A stretch of DNA of 64,000 nt from NCBI RefSeq assembly GCF_009827575.1, contig NZ_WTYR01000001.1:806001-870000 (forward strand). Reading direction: 5' to 3'. Below the pieces are notes generated by a model. That model saw only the letters and a list, made by a program, of their open reading frames with translations, ran no database searches and was not told the DNA's origin. The position numbers and the translations under genes are program-made. Every line of letters starts with the position of its first letter. The first letter of the stretch is position 1. This DNA comes from Alteriqipengyuania halimionae. GTDB lineage: Bacteria; Pseudomonadota; Alphaproteobacteria; Sphingomonadales; Sphingomonadaceae. Shown here one piece after another: positions 1 through 8,385 of the stretch.

Positions 1-681
1 GGGTATTCCGCCGCGCTGGCCTACGAAGTCGCGCGTCGGTTAGGGGGAGAATTGCCACCCTTGCGTTCGGCACAGATTGCTTTCGTCGGGCCGCTGTTCG
101 GTGACGTGGAACTGGCGGCGCGCGTGCTGCGCAAGGGCCGCAACGCGACCTGGATCGCGGTGGAAATTACCAGCGAGAAGGGCGTCGGCCTCAGCGCGAC
201 CTTCGTGTTCATGCAGGCGCTCGATAGCCGATACGATTTCGATCGTGTTGCAGCGCCCGCCGACATGGTTCCGCTGGATAAAGCGCGCGATCTGCCGGAT
301 AGCCCGATGCGCCCGCAGTTCACGCGCAATCTCGACATGAAGTTTGCCCGGCCGAAGCCTGGCGAACCGCAAGCCGAGCTCTGCTGGTATGTGCGGCTGA
401 AGGAGCGCGATGGGCTCGATCCGATGACCGAACTGTTGCTGATCGCCGATTCTTTGCCGCCCGGCGTGCTGGGCCTTGGCCCGATCGCGGCACCGATGAG
501 TTCGATGACCTGGCAGATCAATCTGCTGACGGACCAGCCCGCGACGGAAGATGGCTGGTTCATGCTCGAGAGTCGCGCCGAACATGCCAGAGATGGAAGC
601 TCACACCAGACAATGGGTGTGTGGGACGCCAGCGGCCGTCCGCTCGCAGCACAGACCCAGTCCTTCGCCTTGTTCGGCTGA
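1..681 (+). CDS. Thioesterase family protein (5' end outside window)
   Basis: The frame is open from base 1, so only the last 226 residues are visible and the true start lies upstream. The protein resembles the double hot-dog acyl-CoA thioesterase (TesB-like) families. The visible part opens with a GYSAALAYEV segment, continues through a strand-rich middle, and ends in a second hot-dog half with DGSSHQTMGVWDASGRPLA, typical of the C-terminal repeat. Such enzymes hydrolyse acyl-CoA to free acid and CoA in the cytoplasm. The physiological substrate cannot be read from the sequence. It converges with aroB, 12 bases away, and no terminator is visible between them. Family assignment rests on overall pattern rather than on one catalytic motif. 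Confidence 0.7.
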   Translation, partial: GYSAALAYEVARRLGGELPPLRSAQIAFVGPLFGDVELAARVLRKGRNATWIAVEITSEKGVGLSATFVFMQALDSRYDFDRVAAPADMVPLDKARDLPDSPMRPQFTRNLDMKFARPKPGEPQAELCWYVRLKERDGLDPMTELLLIADSLPPGVLGLGPIAAPMSSMTWQINLLTDQPATEDGWFMLESRAEHARDGSSHQTMGVWDASGRPLAAQTQSFALFG

Positions 682-693
682 TCAGCCTTCGCT

Positions 694-1803
694 TCAGTGC
701 GCTTGAAGCTGCTGATCGAGGAAGCTAGCGACGTCGGCGAGGTCGATATCGTGCTGCATGAATGCTGCACCGATTCCGCGCAGCAAAATCAGCGGTATCG
801 AGTCGCCGACCACTTTCTTGTCGTGCCGCATCAGGTCCGCCAGCGTGGCACCGTCGGCGTCCAAATCGAGCGCGGAGATGGCCGTCGGCAGGCCTGCGCG
901 CCCGATCGCTTCGTCCACATGCTGCGCAGCATTTTCGCTCATCAGCCCAGTCCGCGCAGAGTATTTCACGGCGAGCACCATGCCCAGCGCGACCGCTTCG
1001 CCATGGAGCAGCGCGTCGCCGAAACCCGTCGCCGCTTCGAGCGCGTGACCGAAGGTATGGCCGAGATTGAGCAGAGCGCGCGTGCCGGTGCGTTCGGTCT
1101 CGTCGGCAGCGACGATCGACGCCTTGGCGCGCACGCAATGCGCAACGGCATCGCGCCGCAGAGCTGCATCGCCGGCCAGCAGCGCCGCACCGTTCGCCGC
1201 GCACCAGTCGAAGAAATCGGCATCGCCCAGGAGACCGTATTTGAGAACTTCGGCAAATCCTGCGCGCAATTCGCGATTCGGTAGAGTGGCGAGGCAATCG
1301 CTGTCGGCAATCACCAGCGCAGGCTGGTGGAACGCGCCGACCATGTTCTTGCCTGCGGAGGAATTGATCGCGGTCTTTCCACCGACCGAACTATCGACGT
1401 GCGCGAGCAGGGTCGTCGGCACCTGGATGAAGCCGCAGCCACGCTTGTGGATCGCGGCGGCAAATCCCGTCAGGTCGCCGACCACGCCGCCGCCGAATGC
1501 GACGACATGATCGCCGCGGGTCACGCCTTGTTCGAGCAACCAGTCGCTCAGCGCCTCGAGGCCTTGCCAGCTTTTCGCGCCTTCGCCCGGATCGACGACG
1601 TGCCAGGCAATTTCGCGACCGGCATCCGCGACAGCGCGTTCGAGCGCCGCGCCGTGCAGGTCCCGCACATTTGCATCGGTTACCACTGCGACCCGGCCCG
1701 AAGTGAGGAACGGTCCCGCCAGTTCTTCGAACTGCGCTAGCAAACCGGTGCCTACTACTACGTCATAGGACGCCGACGGGGCTTCGACCTTTATCCGATC
1801 CAT
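694..1803 (-). CDS. aroB: 3-dehydroquinate synthase
   Basis: The product (369 residues from ATG 1803) converts DAHP to 3-dehydroquinate, the second step of the shikimate pathway. It carries the NAD-binding GGGVVGDLTGFAAA segment, the VPTTLLAHVDSSVGGKTAIN active-site block, and the metal-binding LNLGHTFGHALE histidines. I chose ATG 1803 over GTG 1815 because it is the better codon and begins MDRIKVEA. Either start overlaps the aroK stop (1791-1793), so the two genes are probably translationally coupled in the order aroK-aroB, as is common in proteobacteria. Length is normal for the family. Confidence 0.97.
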   Translation of the reverse strand: MDRIKVEAPSASYDVVVGTGLLAQFEELAGPFLTSGRVAVVTDANVRDLHGAALERAVADAGREIAWHVVDPGEGAKSWQGLEALSDWLLEQGVTRGDHVVAFGGGVVGDLTGFAAAIHKRGCGFIQVPTTLLAHVDSSVGGKTAINSSAGKNMVGAFHQPALVIADSDCLATLPNRELRAGFAEVLKYGLLGDADFFDWCAANGAALLAGDAALRRDAVAHCVRAKASIVAADETERTGTRALLNLGHTFGHALEAATGFGDALLHGEAVALGMVLAVKYSARTGLMSENAAQHVDEAIGRAGLPTAISALDLDADGATLADLMRHDKKVVGDSIPLILLRGIGAAFMQHDIDLADVASFLDQQLQAH

Positions 1804-2372
1804 CGCTCGATCCACATTTCCAGGCTGCGCGCGATGTCGATGGCGACCCTGTGATGCGCGCCGCGTCCGCTTTTGACCCAGATCGGTGCGACGCCATAGT
1901 CCGCGCGTCGTTTTGCGCGCAATTCGGCAAGCTTCGCCTCGGGATCGCCATCGCGGAGCAAGGGGCGCGTATCGCGGCGTGTGGCGCGCTCGGCGAGGGT
2001 GGCGTCGTCGCTGTCGAGCCAGACCGCAATCGCGCGCTCGACGATCAGCGCGCGCGTCCCGGCATCGGAGAAGGCCCCGCCACCAGCCGCGATCACCATG
2101 CCCCGGCCTTGGCTCTCGCCGATGAGGCGGGCGAAAACGCGCCGCTCCCCATCGCGGAAATGCGGCTCGCCGAACCGTTCGAAGATTTCACCGACGGTTA
2201 GATTGGCCGCTGCCTCGATCTCGTGATCGACATCGACGAATTCGACGCCGAGCATGTCGGCAAGTTTGCGCCCGACCGTGCTCTTCCCTGCCCCCATCAG
2301 TCCTACCAGCACGATCGGCCGGTCGAGCCGCGCGGCGAGATCGCCAAGTTCGGGGGAAGACGTCAGGGCCAT
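1791..2372 (-). CDS. aroK: Shikimate kinase
   Basis: The 193-residue product phosphorylates shikimate with ATP in the chorismate pathway. The Walker A loop GLMGAGKS sits at about residues 24-31, followed by DVDHEIE (shikimate-binding Asp) and the GGGAF glycine motif. The open frame extends to 2576, but the upstream part does not look like protein of this family. ATG 2372 gives the usual short N-terminus. The gene is the first of the aroK-aroB pair and diverges from the small membrane protein at 2433, so promoters for both directions must lie in the 60 bases between. Confidence 0.96.
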   Translation of the reverse strand: MALTSSPELGDLAARLDRPIVLVGLMGAGKSTVGRKLADMLGVEFVDVDHEIEAAANLTVGEIFERFGEPHFRDGERRVFARLIGESQGRGMVIAAGGGAFSDAGTRALIVERAIAVWLDSDDATLAERATRRDTRPLLRDGDPEAKLAELRAKRRADYGVAPIWVKSGRGAHHRVAIDIARSLEMWIERWIG

Positions 2373-2432
2373 TGAAGCGGCGGCTATAGATCGGCTAGGC
2401 GAGGCGCAAGCGCATTGGCATCGAAGGTTCGC

Positions 2433-2579
2433 ATGACCGCAAGATTGGGACGAGGTTTCTGGTGGGTGGTCGGCGGCTGCGTCGTGCTGCTGGTGCTCGT
2501 GGTTGCGTGGATCGACGGCGGCGAACGCCAGCTCGAACCGATCGTCGAGGAAATACCGGTGCCGGAGAGTGCGCAATGA
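2433..2579 (+). CDS. Small single-pass membrane protein, unknown function
   Basis: This 48-residue frame starts at ATG 2433. After a short basic N-terminus (MTARLGRGFWW) it has one strongly hydrophobic segment, about residues 9-27, with a run of V, L and C. It ends in an acidic tail rich in E and P. Its stop overlaps the ATG of the next gene (ATGA at 2576-2579), which argues that it is translated and coupled to that gene. I recognise no family. It may be a small inner-membrane partner of the secreted protein encoded next. Reality as a gene is supported by the overlap and the clear membrane segment, not by homology. Confidence 0.6.
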   Translation: MTARLGRGFWWVVGGCVVLLVLVVAWIDGGERQLEPIVEEIPVPESAQ

Positions 2580-4303
2580 AAAAACTGGGCTACCTTGTCG
2601 CCGGATCGGCGCTCGCCCTCACGTCGGTCATGGCAATGGCGACTCTTCAGGACGCCGAGCCTTCCCCCACGCCCACCGCTGCGGCGACCGTATCGGTACC
2701 GGTCGTGCAGGATACCGGCGAGACTCGCGTACGCCGCACGGCGTCCATCCCGGCCAACATTCCGTCGCTCGACGAGCTCGAGCGGATGTCGGACGACCAA
2801 TTCGAGGAATTGTTCGACCTCAAGCCCAAGGCCGACATCCCGCCTGCCGCGCGGCGATCGCTGCGCGCGGTCGGTGTGCTGGGCGAGGGCGAAGGGGGCT
2901 TGCAGGCCGCCGCGCTCGGCCCTCAGCCGGCAACGCTGGTCGAAGCTTCGCTGCGCGGCAATAGTGGGCGGCTCGTTTCGCGCTGGGGACATATTCTCCT
3001 GCGACGCACGCTCGCGTCTCGGCTTGCCGCGCCCTCTGGTATGGATCCGGTCGATTTCGCTGCGCTCCGCACCGCGTTGCTCGTCCGGATGGGCGAAGGG
3101 AACGTTGCCCGCGCTCTCGCGCAGCAAGTCGACAACTCCGCCTATGACAGCGGCATGAGCGCGGCCGCCTTCGATGCCTTCGTGGCGACAGGCGACATCG
3201 TCGGCGCTTGCCCGATGCTCGAAATCATGCGCCCATACGATGCCGAGGACGCGCGGATTACGATCACGCGCGATATTTGCGGTGCCTATTCGGGCCGCAG
3301 CGGCGAATCGCTTCGCCGTCTCGAGCGTGCGCGCCAGCAAGGTGTGCTGCCGCGTGCCGAAATGCTGCTTGCCCAACGCTTTGCCGGTGCCGGCGGCTCG
3401 ACCCGGCGCGCGGTCAATGTCGAATGGGACGAGAGCCAGCAGCTGAGCCCCTTCGCCTATGGGCTGGCCTTGGCCGCCGGCCTCGATGTGCCCACCGGGC
3501 TCCGCGATGGAGCGGGCCGCTACTACGCGATGGTCGATGCCACCGCGCCCGCTCTTCCGATCGACAAGCGCGCTGCCTCCTCATGGTTTGCGGCCTCGAA
3601 CGGCGTGCTGTCGGCCCAGGCGATGGTCGACCTGTTCAGCCTTGCTTACGGGCAGGGCCAAAGCGAAGGCGCGGTCGCGCGTCAGGCCGAACAATTGCGC
3701 CTCGCCTATGTCGCCGCCGAACCTTCGGCGCGGCTCGCGGCGATGCAGGACCTGTGGGCGGCGGGGGGTGAATACCCTTACGGCGCACAGGTGATGACGG
3801 CCTATGCCGCCGCGCGCCTGCCGGTCAGCGATGCATTCGAGGATGAGGCCGGCGATCTGATCGGCTCGATGCTCTCCGCCGGGCTCGACCGCAACGCCCT
3901 GCGGTGGAAGAACGTGGTCGCACCGGGATCGAAAGGCTGGGCAATGCTCGCTCTGATCGATCCGCAGCAGGGCGCGGTCGGCGGCAGTGCCGTCGGCGAT
4001 CTCGACGAGACCGCACCGCTATTTGTTGCCGGACTTGTCGGGCTCGGCAAGGCCGAGAACGGGCTGGCGGCAGATCACGACATCGACCTGGCGCGCCAGA
4101 CGCGCTGGACGAGGGCGATCTCCGCCGCAGCCGATGCCGGCAGCGCGCCACTTGTGGCACTGCTTGCGGGGCTGGGGATGCAGGGCGACGGTTGGAACCG
4201 GATGACGCCGCTCTATCTTTATCACATCGTTCGCGCGCTCGATAAGGTCGGACTGTCCGCCGAAGCGCGGATGATCGCGGCCGAGGCGGTCGCGCGCGGG
4301 TGA
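2576..4303 (+). CDS. Secreted protein of unknown function, 575 residues
   Basis: ATG 2576 gives an N-terminal signal peptide (MKKLGYLVAGSALALTSVMAMA), followed by a Thr/Pro/Ala-rich linker (about residues 25-50). The rest is a long Ala- and Leu-rich, probably all-helical body reminiscent of helical-repeat proteins. No catalytic motif is visible. The open frame continues upstream to 2462, but that part is Arg-rich and lacks a signal, so the downstream start fits better. It overlaps the small membrane protein upstream (ATGA) and xerD downstream (GTGA at 4300-4303), forming a tight cluster that continues with accA. It probably acts in the periplasm. I do not recognise a named family. Confidence 0.8.
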   Translation: MKKLGYLVAGSALALTSVMAMATLQDAEPSPTPTAAATVSVPVVQDTGETRVRRTASIPANIPSLDELERMSDDQFEELFDLKPKADIPPAARRSLRAVGVLGEGEGGLQAAALGPQPATLVEASLRGNSGRLVSRWGHILLRRTLASRLAAPSGMDPVDFAALRTALLVRMGEGNVARALAQQVDNSAYDSGMSAAAFDAFVATGDIVGACPMLEIMRPYDAEDARITITRDICGAYSGRSGESLRRLERARQQGVLPRAEMLLAQRFAGAGGSTRRAVNVEWDESQQLSPFAYGLALAAGLDVPTGLRDGAGRYYAMVDATAPALPIDKRAASSWFAASNGVLSAQAMVDLFSLAYGQGQSEGAVARQAEQLRLAYVAAEPSARLAAMQDLWAAGGEYPYGAQVMTAYAAARLPVSDAFEDEAGDLIGSMLSAGLDRNALRWKNVVAPGSKGWAMLALIDPQQGAVGGSAVGDLDETAPLFVAGLVGLGKAENGLAADHDIDLARQTRWTRAISAAADAGSAPLVALLAGLGMQGDGWNRMTPLYLYHIVRALDKVGLSAEARMIAAEAVARG

Positions 4304-5202
4304 GTGACCCGAGCGAGCATTCCGCGGCCATCGCGGATTTTCTCGAAATGATGGCAGTCGAGCGCGGGGCGGCGACCAATACGCTCGCTGCCTATACCCG
4401 CGATCTGGAACAGACCGAAAGCGTGGTGGGAGATCTGCTCGCGGCGGACAAGGATGCCTTGCGCTCTCTGCCCCAAAGTTGGTCCGGCCTCGCGCCGTCG
4501 ACCGTGGCAAGAAAGGTCTCGGCCTTGCGTCAGTTCTATGGTTTCGCGCTCGACGAGGGATTGCGGGAAGACGACCCGTCCTCGGCGCTGGCCATACCAA
4601 AGTCGCGCCGGCCGTTGCCGCGTATTCTGTCGCACGATCAGGTCGAAGCGCTCATACAACAGGCGGAGGAAGAGGCGGAAAGCGATTGTGCTGCCGCCGT
4701 CCGAATGCTCGCGCTCCTCGAAATGCTCTACGGATCGGGCCTGCGCGCGACAGAGCTGGTTTCGCTGCCGCTCAACGCTGTCCCGCGCGATGCGCCGTTC
4801 GTGACGGTTACGGGGAAGGGCGGCCAGCAGCGGATGGTGCCGGTCTCTTCGCGGGCGAAGGAGGCGCTCGGGCGCTGGGTCGCGCTACGCGCAGGCGGTT
4901 CGCGCTTCCTGTTCCCTTCGCGCGGGAAGGACGGGCACTTGACGCGGGTGCGGCTCTACCAGCTACTCCGCGATCTCGCAGGACGGGCCGGGGTGCCGCC
5001 GACGCAAGTCAGCCCGCACGTCCTGCGCCATGCTTTCGCCACGCATCTGCTCGAAGGCGGGGCCGATCTGAGGGTGCTCCAGACCCTACTTGGCCATGCC
5101 GATATCGCGACCACGCAGATATACACCCATGTCGATGCAGCCCGGCTCGTCGAGCTGGTGAATACACGGCATCCTCTTGCCGCGCGCGGACGAGGGCGGT
5201 AG
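4300..5202 (+). CDS. xerD: Tyrosine recombinase XerD-type
   Basis: This 300-residue site-specific recombinase belongs to the XerC/XerD group that resolves chromosome dimers at dif near division. All catalytic residues are visible: R149 (GSGLRATEL), K173 (TGKGGQQR), H240 and R243 (HVLRHAFATHLL), H266 (LLGHADIATTQ) and Tyr275 (IYTHV). An N-terminal SAM-like core-binding domain occupies about residues 8-90. Start is GTG 4300, which overlaps the upstream stop. XerD rather than XerC is suggested by the position directly upstream of accA, an arrangement seen in other alphaproteobacteria, but XerC cannot be excluded from sequence alone. Its length and housekeeping surroundings argue against a phage integrase. 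Confidence 0.88.
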   Translation: MSDPSEHSAAIADFLEMMAVERGAATNTLAAYTRDLEQTESVVGDLLAADKDALRSLPQSWSGLAPSTVARKVSALRQFYGFALDEGLREDDPSSALAIPKSRRPLPRILSHDQVEALIQQAEEEAESDCAAAVRMLALLEMLYGSGLRATELVSLPLNAVPRDAPFVTVTGKGGQQRMVPVSSRAKEALGRWVALRAGGSRFLFPSRGKDGHLTRVRLYQLLRDLAGRAGVPPTQVSPHVLRHAFATHLLEGGADLRVLQTLLGHADIATTQIYTHVDAARLVELVNTRHPLAARGRGR

Positions 5203-5211
5203 CGGAGCGAC

Positions 5212-6156
5212 ATGGCATCCTACCTGGAATTCGAAAAACCGATCGCGGAGATCGATTCGCGCATCGCCGAACTTGAAAGCGCAGCGGGCGACGACGTCGA
5301 CCTGACGAGCGAGATCGAAAAGCTGCGTGAACGCCGGGCGTCATTGATCGGCAGCACTTTCGCCAAGCTCACGCCGTGGCAGAAAACGCAGGTCGCGCGG
5401 CATCCGCAGCGACCGCATTTCCGCGACTATGTCGAGCAGATCTTCACCGATTTCGTGCCGCTGGGCGGTGACCGCTATTACGCCGAGGACGAAGCGATAG
5501 TCGGCGGACTCGCCAAGCTCGGCGATCGCCGGGTGGTGCTGATGGGCCATGAGAAGGGGCACGACACCCAGACTCGGCTCAAGCACAATTTCGGCATGGG
5601 CAAGCCCGAAGGTTATCGCAAGGCGATCCGCCTGATGGACATGGCGGGCCGGTTCGGCCTGCCAGTGGTAACGCTGGTCGATACGTCGGGCGCATTCCCG
5701 GGGATCGAGGCCGAAGAGCGCGGCCAGGCCGAAGCGATCGCGCGTTCGACCGAAGCCTGCCTCGCGCTGCCGGTGCCGATGGTTTCGGCGATCGTAGGCG
5801 AGGGCGGTTCGGGCGGCGCGGTGGCGCTGGCGAGTGCGGAGCGCGTGCTGATGTTCGAGCATGCAGTTTATTCGGTGATCAGCCCCGAAGGCTGCGCCTC
5901 CATCCTGTGGCGAACCGCGGAAAACGCGCCCGATGCGGCCGAGGCGATGAAGATGACCGCGCAGGACCTGCTCAAGTTGGGTGTGATCGACCGGATCGTG
6001 TCCGAGCCTGTAGGCGGTGCGCACCGCGCGCCCGACAAGGCCTGCGCCGCGCTGGGCAAAGCGCTGGAAGACGAACTGCAGACTCTCTCTGAATTCGATT
6101 CCGCCAAGTTGCGTGCGATGCGCGAGGAACGTTTCCTGAGCATCGGCGAGGGCTGA
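5212..6156 (+). CDS. accA: Acetyl-CoA carboxylase carboxyltransferase subunit alpha
   Basis: The 314-residue product is the alpha half of the carboxyltransferase that moves CO2 from carboxybiotin to acetyl-CoA, giving malonyl-CoA for fatty acid synthesis. It begins with the typical YLEFEKPIAEIDSRIAEL coiled N-terminus. It continues with the crotonase-fold core: GHEKGHDT, FGMGKPEGYRKA, VTLVDTSGAFPGIEAEERGQ, and the oxyanion region IVGEGGSGGAVALA. Length matches the family. It lies nine bases after xerD and is probably cotranscribed with it. No strong terminator follows in the 130 bases before the M48 gene. Confidence 0.97.
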   Translation: MASYLEFEKPIAEIDSRIAELESAAGDDVDLTSEIEKLRERRASLIGSTFAKLTPWQKTQVARHPQRPHFRDYVEQIFTDFVPLGGDRYYAEDEAIVGGLAKLGDRRVVLMGHEKGHDTQTRLKHNFGMGKPEGYRKAIRLMDMAGRFGLPVVTLVDTSGAFPGIEAEERGQAEAIARSTEACLALPVPMVSAIVGEGGSGGAVALASAERVLMFEHAVYSVISPEGCASILWRTAENAPDAAEAMKMTAQDLLKLGVIDRIVSEPVGGAHRAPDKACAALGKALEDELQTLSEFDSAKLRAMREERFLSIGEG

Positions 6157-6286
6157 CGACCTAACTCGGCAGGGCTGGGAACTTACTCAGCTACAACAGA
6201 TTTCTTCTGACAGAAGGGTTCGCGCGCGACGACGGACCACGCGCCCCCGCACCATTCTGATCGGGCGCCTGACAGGAGATGCCCCG

Positions 6287-7780
6287 ATGGTAAAAACAGT
6301 TCTGAAATCGACCACCGCTTTGATCGCTTGCGCTTCGCTTGCAGGCTGCGCTGCAGGCTCCGGCCTGCTCGGCGGCGGGGGCAATTACGACATCAACCAA
6401 ACCCCCGAACCGATCAGCGCGCAGGACCGTGCCCAGGGTGCCGAATACCACCCCCAGCTGATGGCCGAGTTCGGTGGGGAATATACCGGCCCGGGCGGCG
6501 CGTATGTCGAGCGCGTGGGCAAGAACATCGCCGCGCAATCGGGCCTCGCCAATGGTCGCGATGCCTACACGGTCACGCTACTCAATTCCTCGGTGAATAA
6601 CGCCTTCGCGATCCCCGGGGGCTATATCTACACGACGCGCCAACTGGTGGGACTGATGGACAATGAGGCCGAGCTGGCCGGCGTGCTTGGTCACGAAGTC
6701 GGCCACGTGGCGGCACGCCACTCGGAACGCCGCCAGGCAGAAGCTCAGCGCAATTCGCTCTTCGGGACCTTGGGCGCGATTCTCTCGAGCGTTTTCCTCG
6801 GCGGCTCGGGCCTCGGCGACACGCTTGCACGCGGTTCGCTCGGCCTCGCCCAGGCCGCGACGCTCAGTTATTCGCGCGGGCAGGAGCTCGAAGCAGACAA
6901 GCTCGGCGCGCTCTATCTCAATCGTGCCGGTTATGATGAGCGCGCCATGGCGACGGTGCTCAACAGCCTGGCAGCTCAGAACGCGCTCGACTCCCGCATG
7001 ATGGGGCGCTCGGAAACCCGTGTGCCCGAATGGGCGTCGACCCACCCCGATCCGGCCTCGCGCGTGCAGGAAGCGCTCGCCGAAGCGCAAAAGTACGATG
7101 CCGGCGGCATCACCGCGCGCGATCAGTTCCTGAACAACATCGATGGCATGCTCTACGGCGACGATCCCAAGCAGGGGATCATCGAGAACGGCACGTTCAT
7201 CCATCCCGAGCTCAAGCTCGCCTTCAAGGCACCGCAGGGGTTTTACCTGGTCAACGGCACCCGCGCGGTGTCGATCGGCGGACAGTCGGGGCAGGGCCAG
7301 TTCTCGATGGCGTCGTATAATGGCGATCTCGATCGCTATGTGCGTTCGGTCTTCGCCGGCCTTTCCGAACAACAACAGGTCCAACCCTCCAGCGTCCAGC
7401 GCACGACCGTTAATGGCATCCCTGCCGCTTATGGTGTTGCGCGGGTCAACAGCGGCAATGGACAGGTCGATGCGACGGTTTTCGCCTACGAATTTTCCAA
7501 CGGACAGGCTTTCCACTTCCTGACCGTGACCCAGGCGGGGAATACTGGCGTGTTCAATTCCATGTATCAATCGATGCGCCGGATCAGCAGCTCCGAAGCC
7601 GCCAATGTCAAACCGCGCAAGATCGATATCTACACGGTGCGTTCGGGCGATACGGTCCGTTCGATCGCGAGCCGGATGAGCTATTCGAACTATCAGCTCG
7701 AACGCTTCCTTGTTCTCAACGATCTCGAAGCGAACTCGACCCTGCGCGCTGGCGACAAGGTTAAAATCATCACCTACTGA
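6287..7780 (+). CDS. M48 family zinc metalloprotease lipoprotein with C-terminal LysM-like domain
   Basis: The product (497 residues) starts with a lipoprotein signal whose lipobox LAGC puts the lipidated Cys at residue 21. The M48 peptidase domain holds the zinc motif HEVGH (136-140), with the downstream Glu ligand in GQELEADKLGALYLNRAGYD. The last 55 residues (IYTVRSGDTVRSIASRM to LRAGDKVKIITY) look like one LysM-type peptidoglycan-binding repeat. This resembles BepA/LoiP-like envelope quality-control proteases, but those usually carry TPRs rather than LysM. It likely acts at the outer membrane on misfolded envelope proteins, anchored to murein. A good AGGAG lies 8 bases before ATG 6287. 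A hairpin terminator follows the gene. Confidence 0.88.
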   Translation: MVKTVLKSTTALIACASLAGCAAGSGLLGGGGNYDINQTPEPISAQDRAQGAEYHPQLMAEFGGEYTGPGGAYVERVGKNIAAQSGLANGRDAYTVTLLNSSVNNAFAIPGGYIYTTRQLVGLMDNEAELAGVLGHEVGHVAARHSERRQAEAQRNSLFGTLGAILSSVFLGGSGLGDTLARGSLGLAQAATLSYSRGQELEADKLGALYLNRAGYDERAMATVLNSLAAQNALDSRMMGRSETRVPEWASTHPDPASRVQEALAEAQKYDAGGITARDQFLNNIDGMLYGDDPKQGIIENGTFIHPELKLAFKAPQGFYLVNGTRAVSIGGQSGQGQFSMASYNGDLDRYVRSVFAGLSEQQQVQPSSVQRTTVNGIPAAYGVARVNSGNGQVDATVFAYEFSNGQAFHFLTVTQAGNTGVFNSMYQSMRRISSSEAANVKPRKIDIYTVRSGDTVRSIASRMSYSNYQLERFLVLNDLEANSTLRAGDKVKIITY

Positions 7781-7802
7781 GTTGGCGATCCGGAAGCGGA
7801 CA

Positions 7803-7840
7803 TAAAAAAAGGGCGGCGAGTTTCCTCGCCGCCCTTCTTT
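7803..7840. terminator. Bidirectional rho-independent terminator
   Basis: A perfect 10-bp inverted repeat (GGGCGGCGAG at 7811-7820 and its complement at 7825-7834) with a 4-base loop is flanked by seven A on the left and a T-rich run on the right. It can therefore stop transcription from the M48 gene (+) and from the Flp pilin gene (-). Confidence 0.9.
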
Positions 7841-7858
7841 GTTCGTTTGGTCCAGACC

Positions 7859-8029
7859 TTAGTTGGTCGAAGCCATTTCGGTCGACGCCTTGTTGAAGGT
7901 CGTCTTGAGCTGGCCGCCGAGGCCCTGCATCGCGGTGATCGCGGCAACCGCGATCAGAGCGGCGATGAGGCCGTATTCGATGGCGGTAGCGCCGGCTTCG
8001 TCTTTGATCAGCTTGTTGAAGAATTTCAT
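7859..8029 (-). CDS. Flp/Fap-type IVb pilin
   Basis: This 56-residue frame reads MKFFNKLIKDEAGATAIEYGLI and then a hydrophobic helix (AALIAVAAITAM). That is the Flp pilin hallmark: short basic leader, Gly-Ala-Thr-Ala-(I/V)-Glu-Tyr around the prepilin cleavage site, then the N-terminal helix. Flp pilins are processed by a TadV-type prepilin peptidase and assembled by the Tad secretion system into adhesive pili. ATG 8029 has an AGGAGA site seven bases upstream. A second pilin gene lies upstream on the same strand. No tad, rcp or prepilin peptidase gene is present in this window, so the assembly machinery must be elsewhere. Confidence 0.9.
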   Translation of the reverse strand: MKFFNKLIKDEAGATAIEYGLIAALIAVAAITAMQGLGGQLKTTFNKASTEMASTN

Positions 8030-8132
8030 ATCAAGTCTCCTGTTTTACAGTCTCTCTACCCGGCGCACCCAAAATGCCGTGTGTTGAGTGGTTCTGGGTC
8101 TAGTCCCAATTCGTTGATAATTCCTAAACCGC

Positions 8133-8324
8133 CTAGTTGGCGGCCCTGTTGGCATCGGTCATTTCGTCCGAGACCTTATTCCAGGTCTTCGTGTTTTCGT
8201 TGGCCATGCCAGCCACGGCACCGGCAATCGCGAGGAAGATCAGCGCGACGATCAGTCCGTATTCGACAGCGGTTGCCCCACTCTCGTCGCGCAACGTCTG
8301 CCGAAGTATGTCTTGTCCCATCAT
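8133..8324 (-). CDS. Flp/Fap-type IVb pilin, second copy
   Basis: The 63-residue product MMGQDILRQTLRDESGATAVEYGLI carries the same processing motif as its neighbour, followed by a hydrophobic helix (VALIFLAIAGAVAGMA). Its longer polar tail (NENTKTWNKVSDEMTDANRAAN) differs from the first copy, so they are diverged paralogues rather than a recent duplication. Two tandem ATG codons (8324 and 8321) sit after a GGGGGA site and either could start. The two pilin genes are 103 bases apart, enough for the downstream one to have its own promoter. The upstream region overlaps the 5' side of the NUDIX gene on the other strand. Confidence 0.88.
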   Translation of the reverse strand: MMGQDILRQTLRDESGATAVEYGLIVALIFLAIAGAVAGMANENTKTWNKVSDEMTDANRAAN

Positions 8325-8385
8325 CGATCCCCCTGTCCGGTTCGTGACGATGCCGTTATTGCGTGGATTGGCTAATGAAGTGTTG

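Noticed and set aside
4300-5202. Phage or island integrase instead of XerD
   Set aside because: The housekeeping context (accA downstream), 300-residue length and XerCD-like motifs fit chromosome-dimer resolution. No att repeats or phage genes are nearby.
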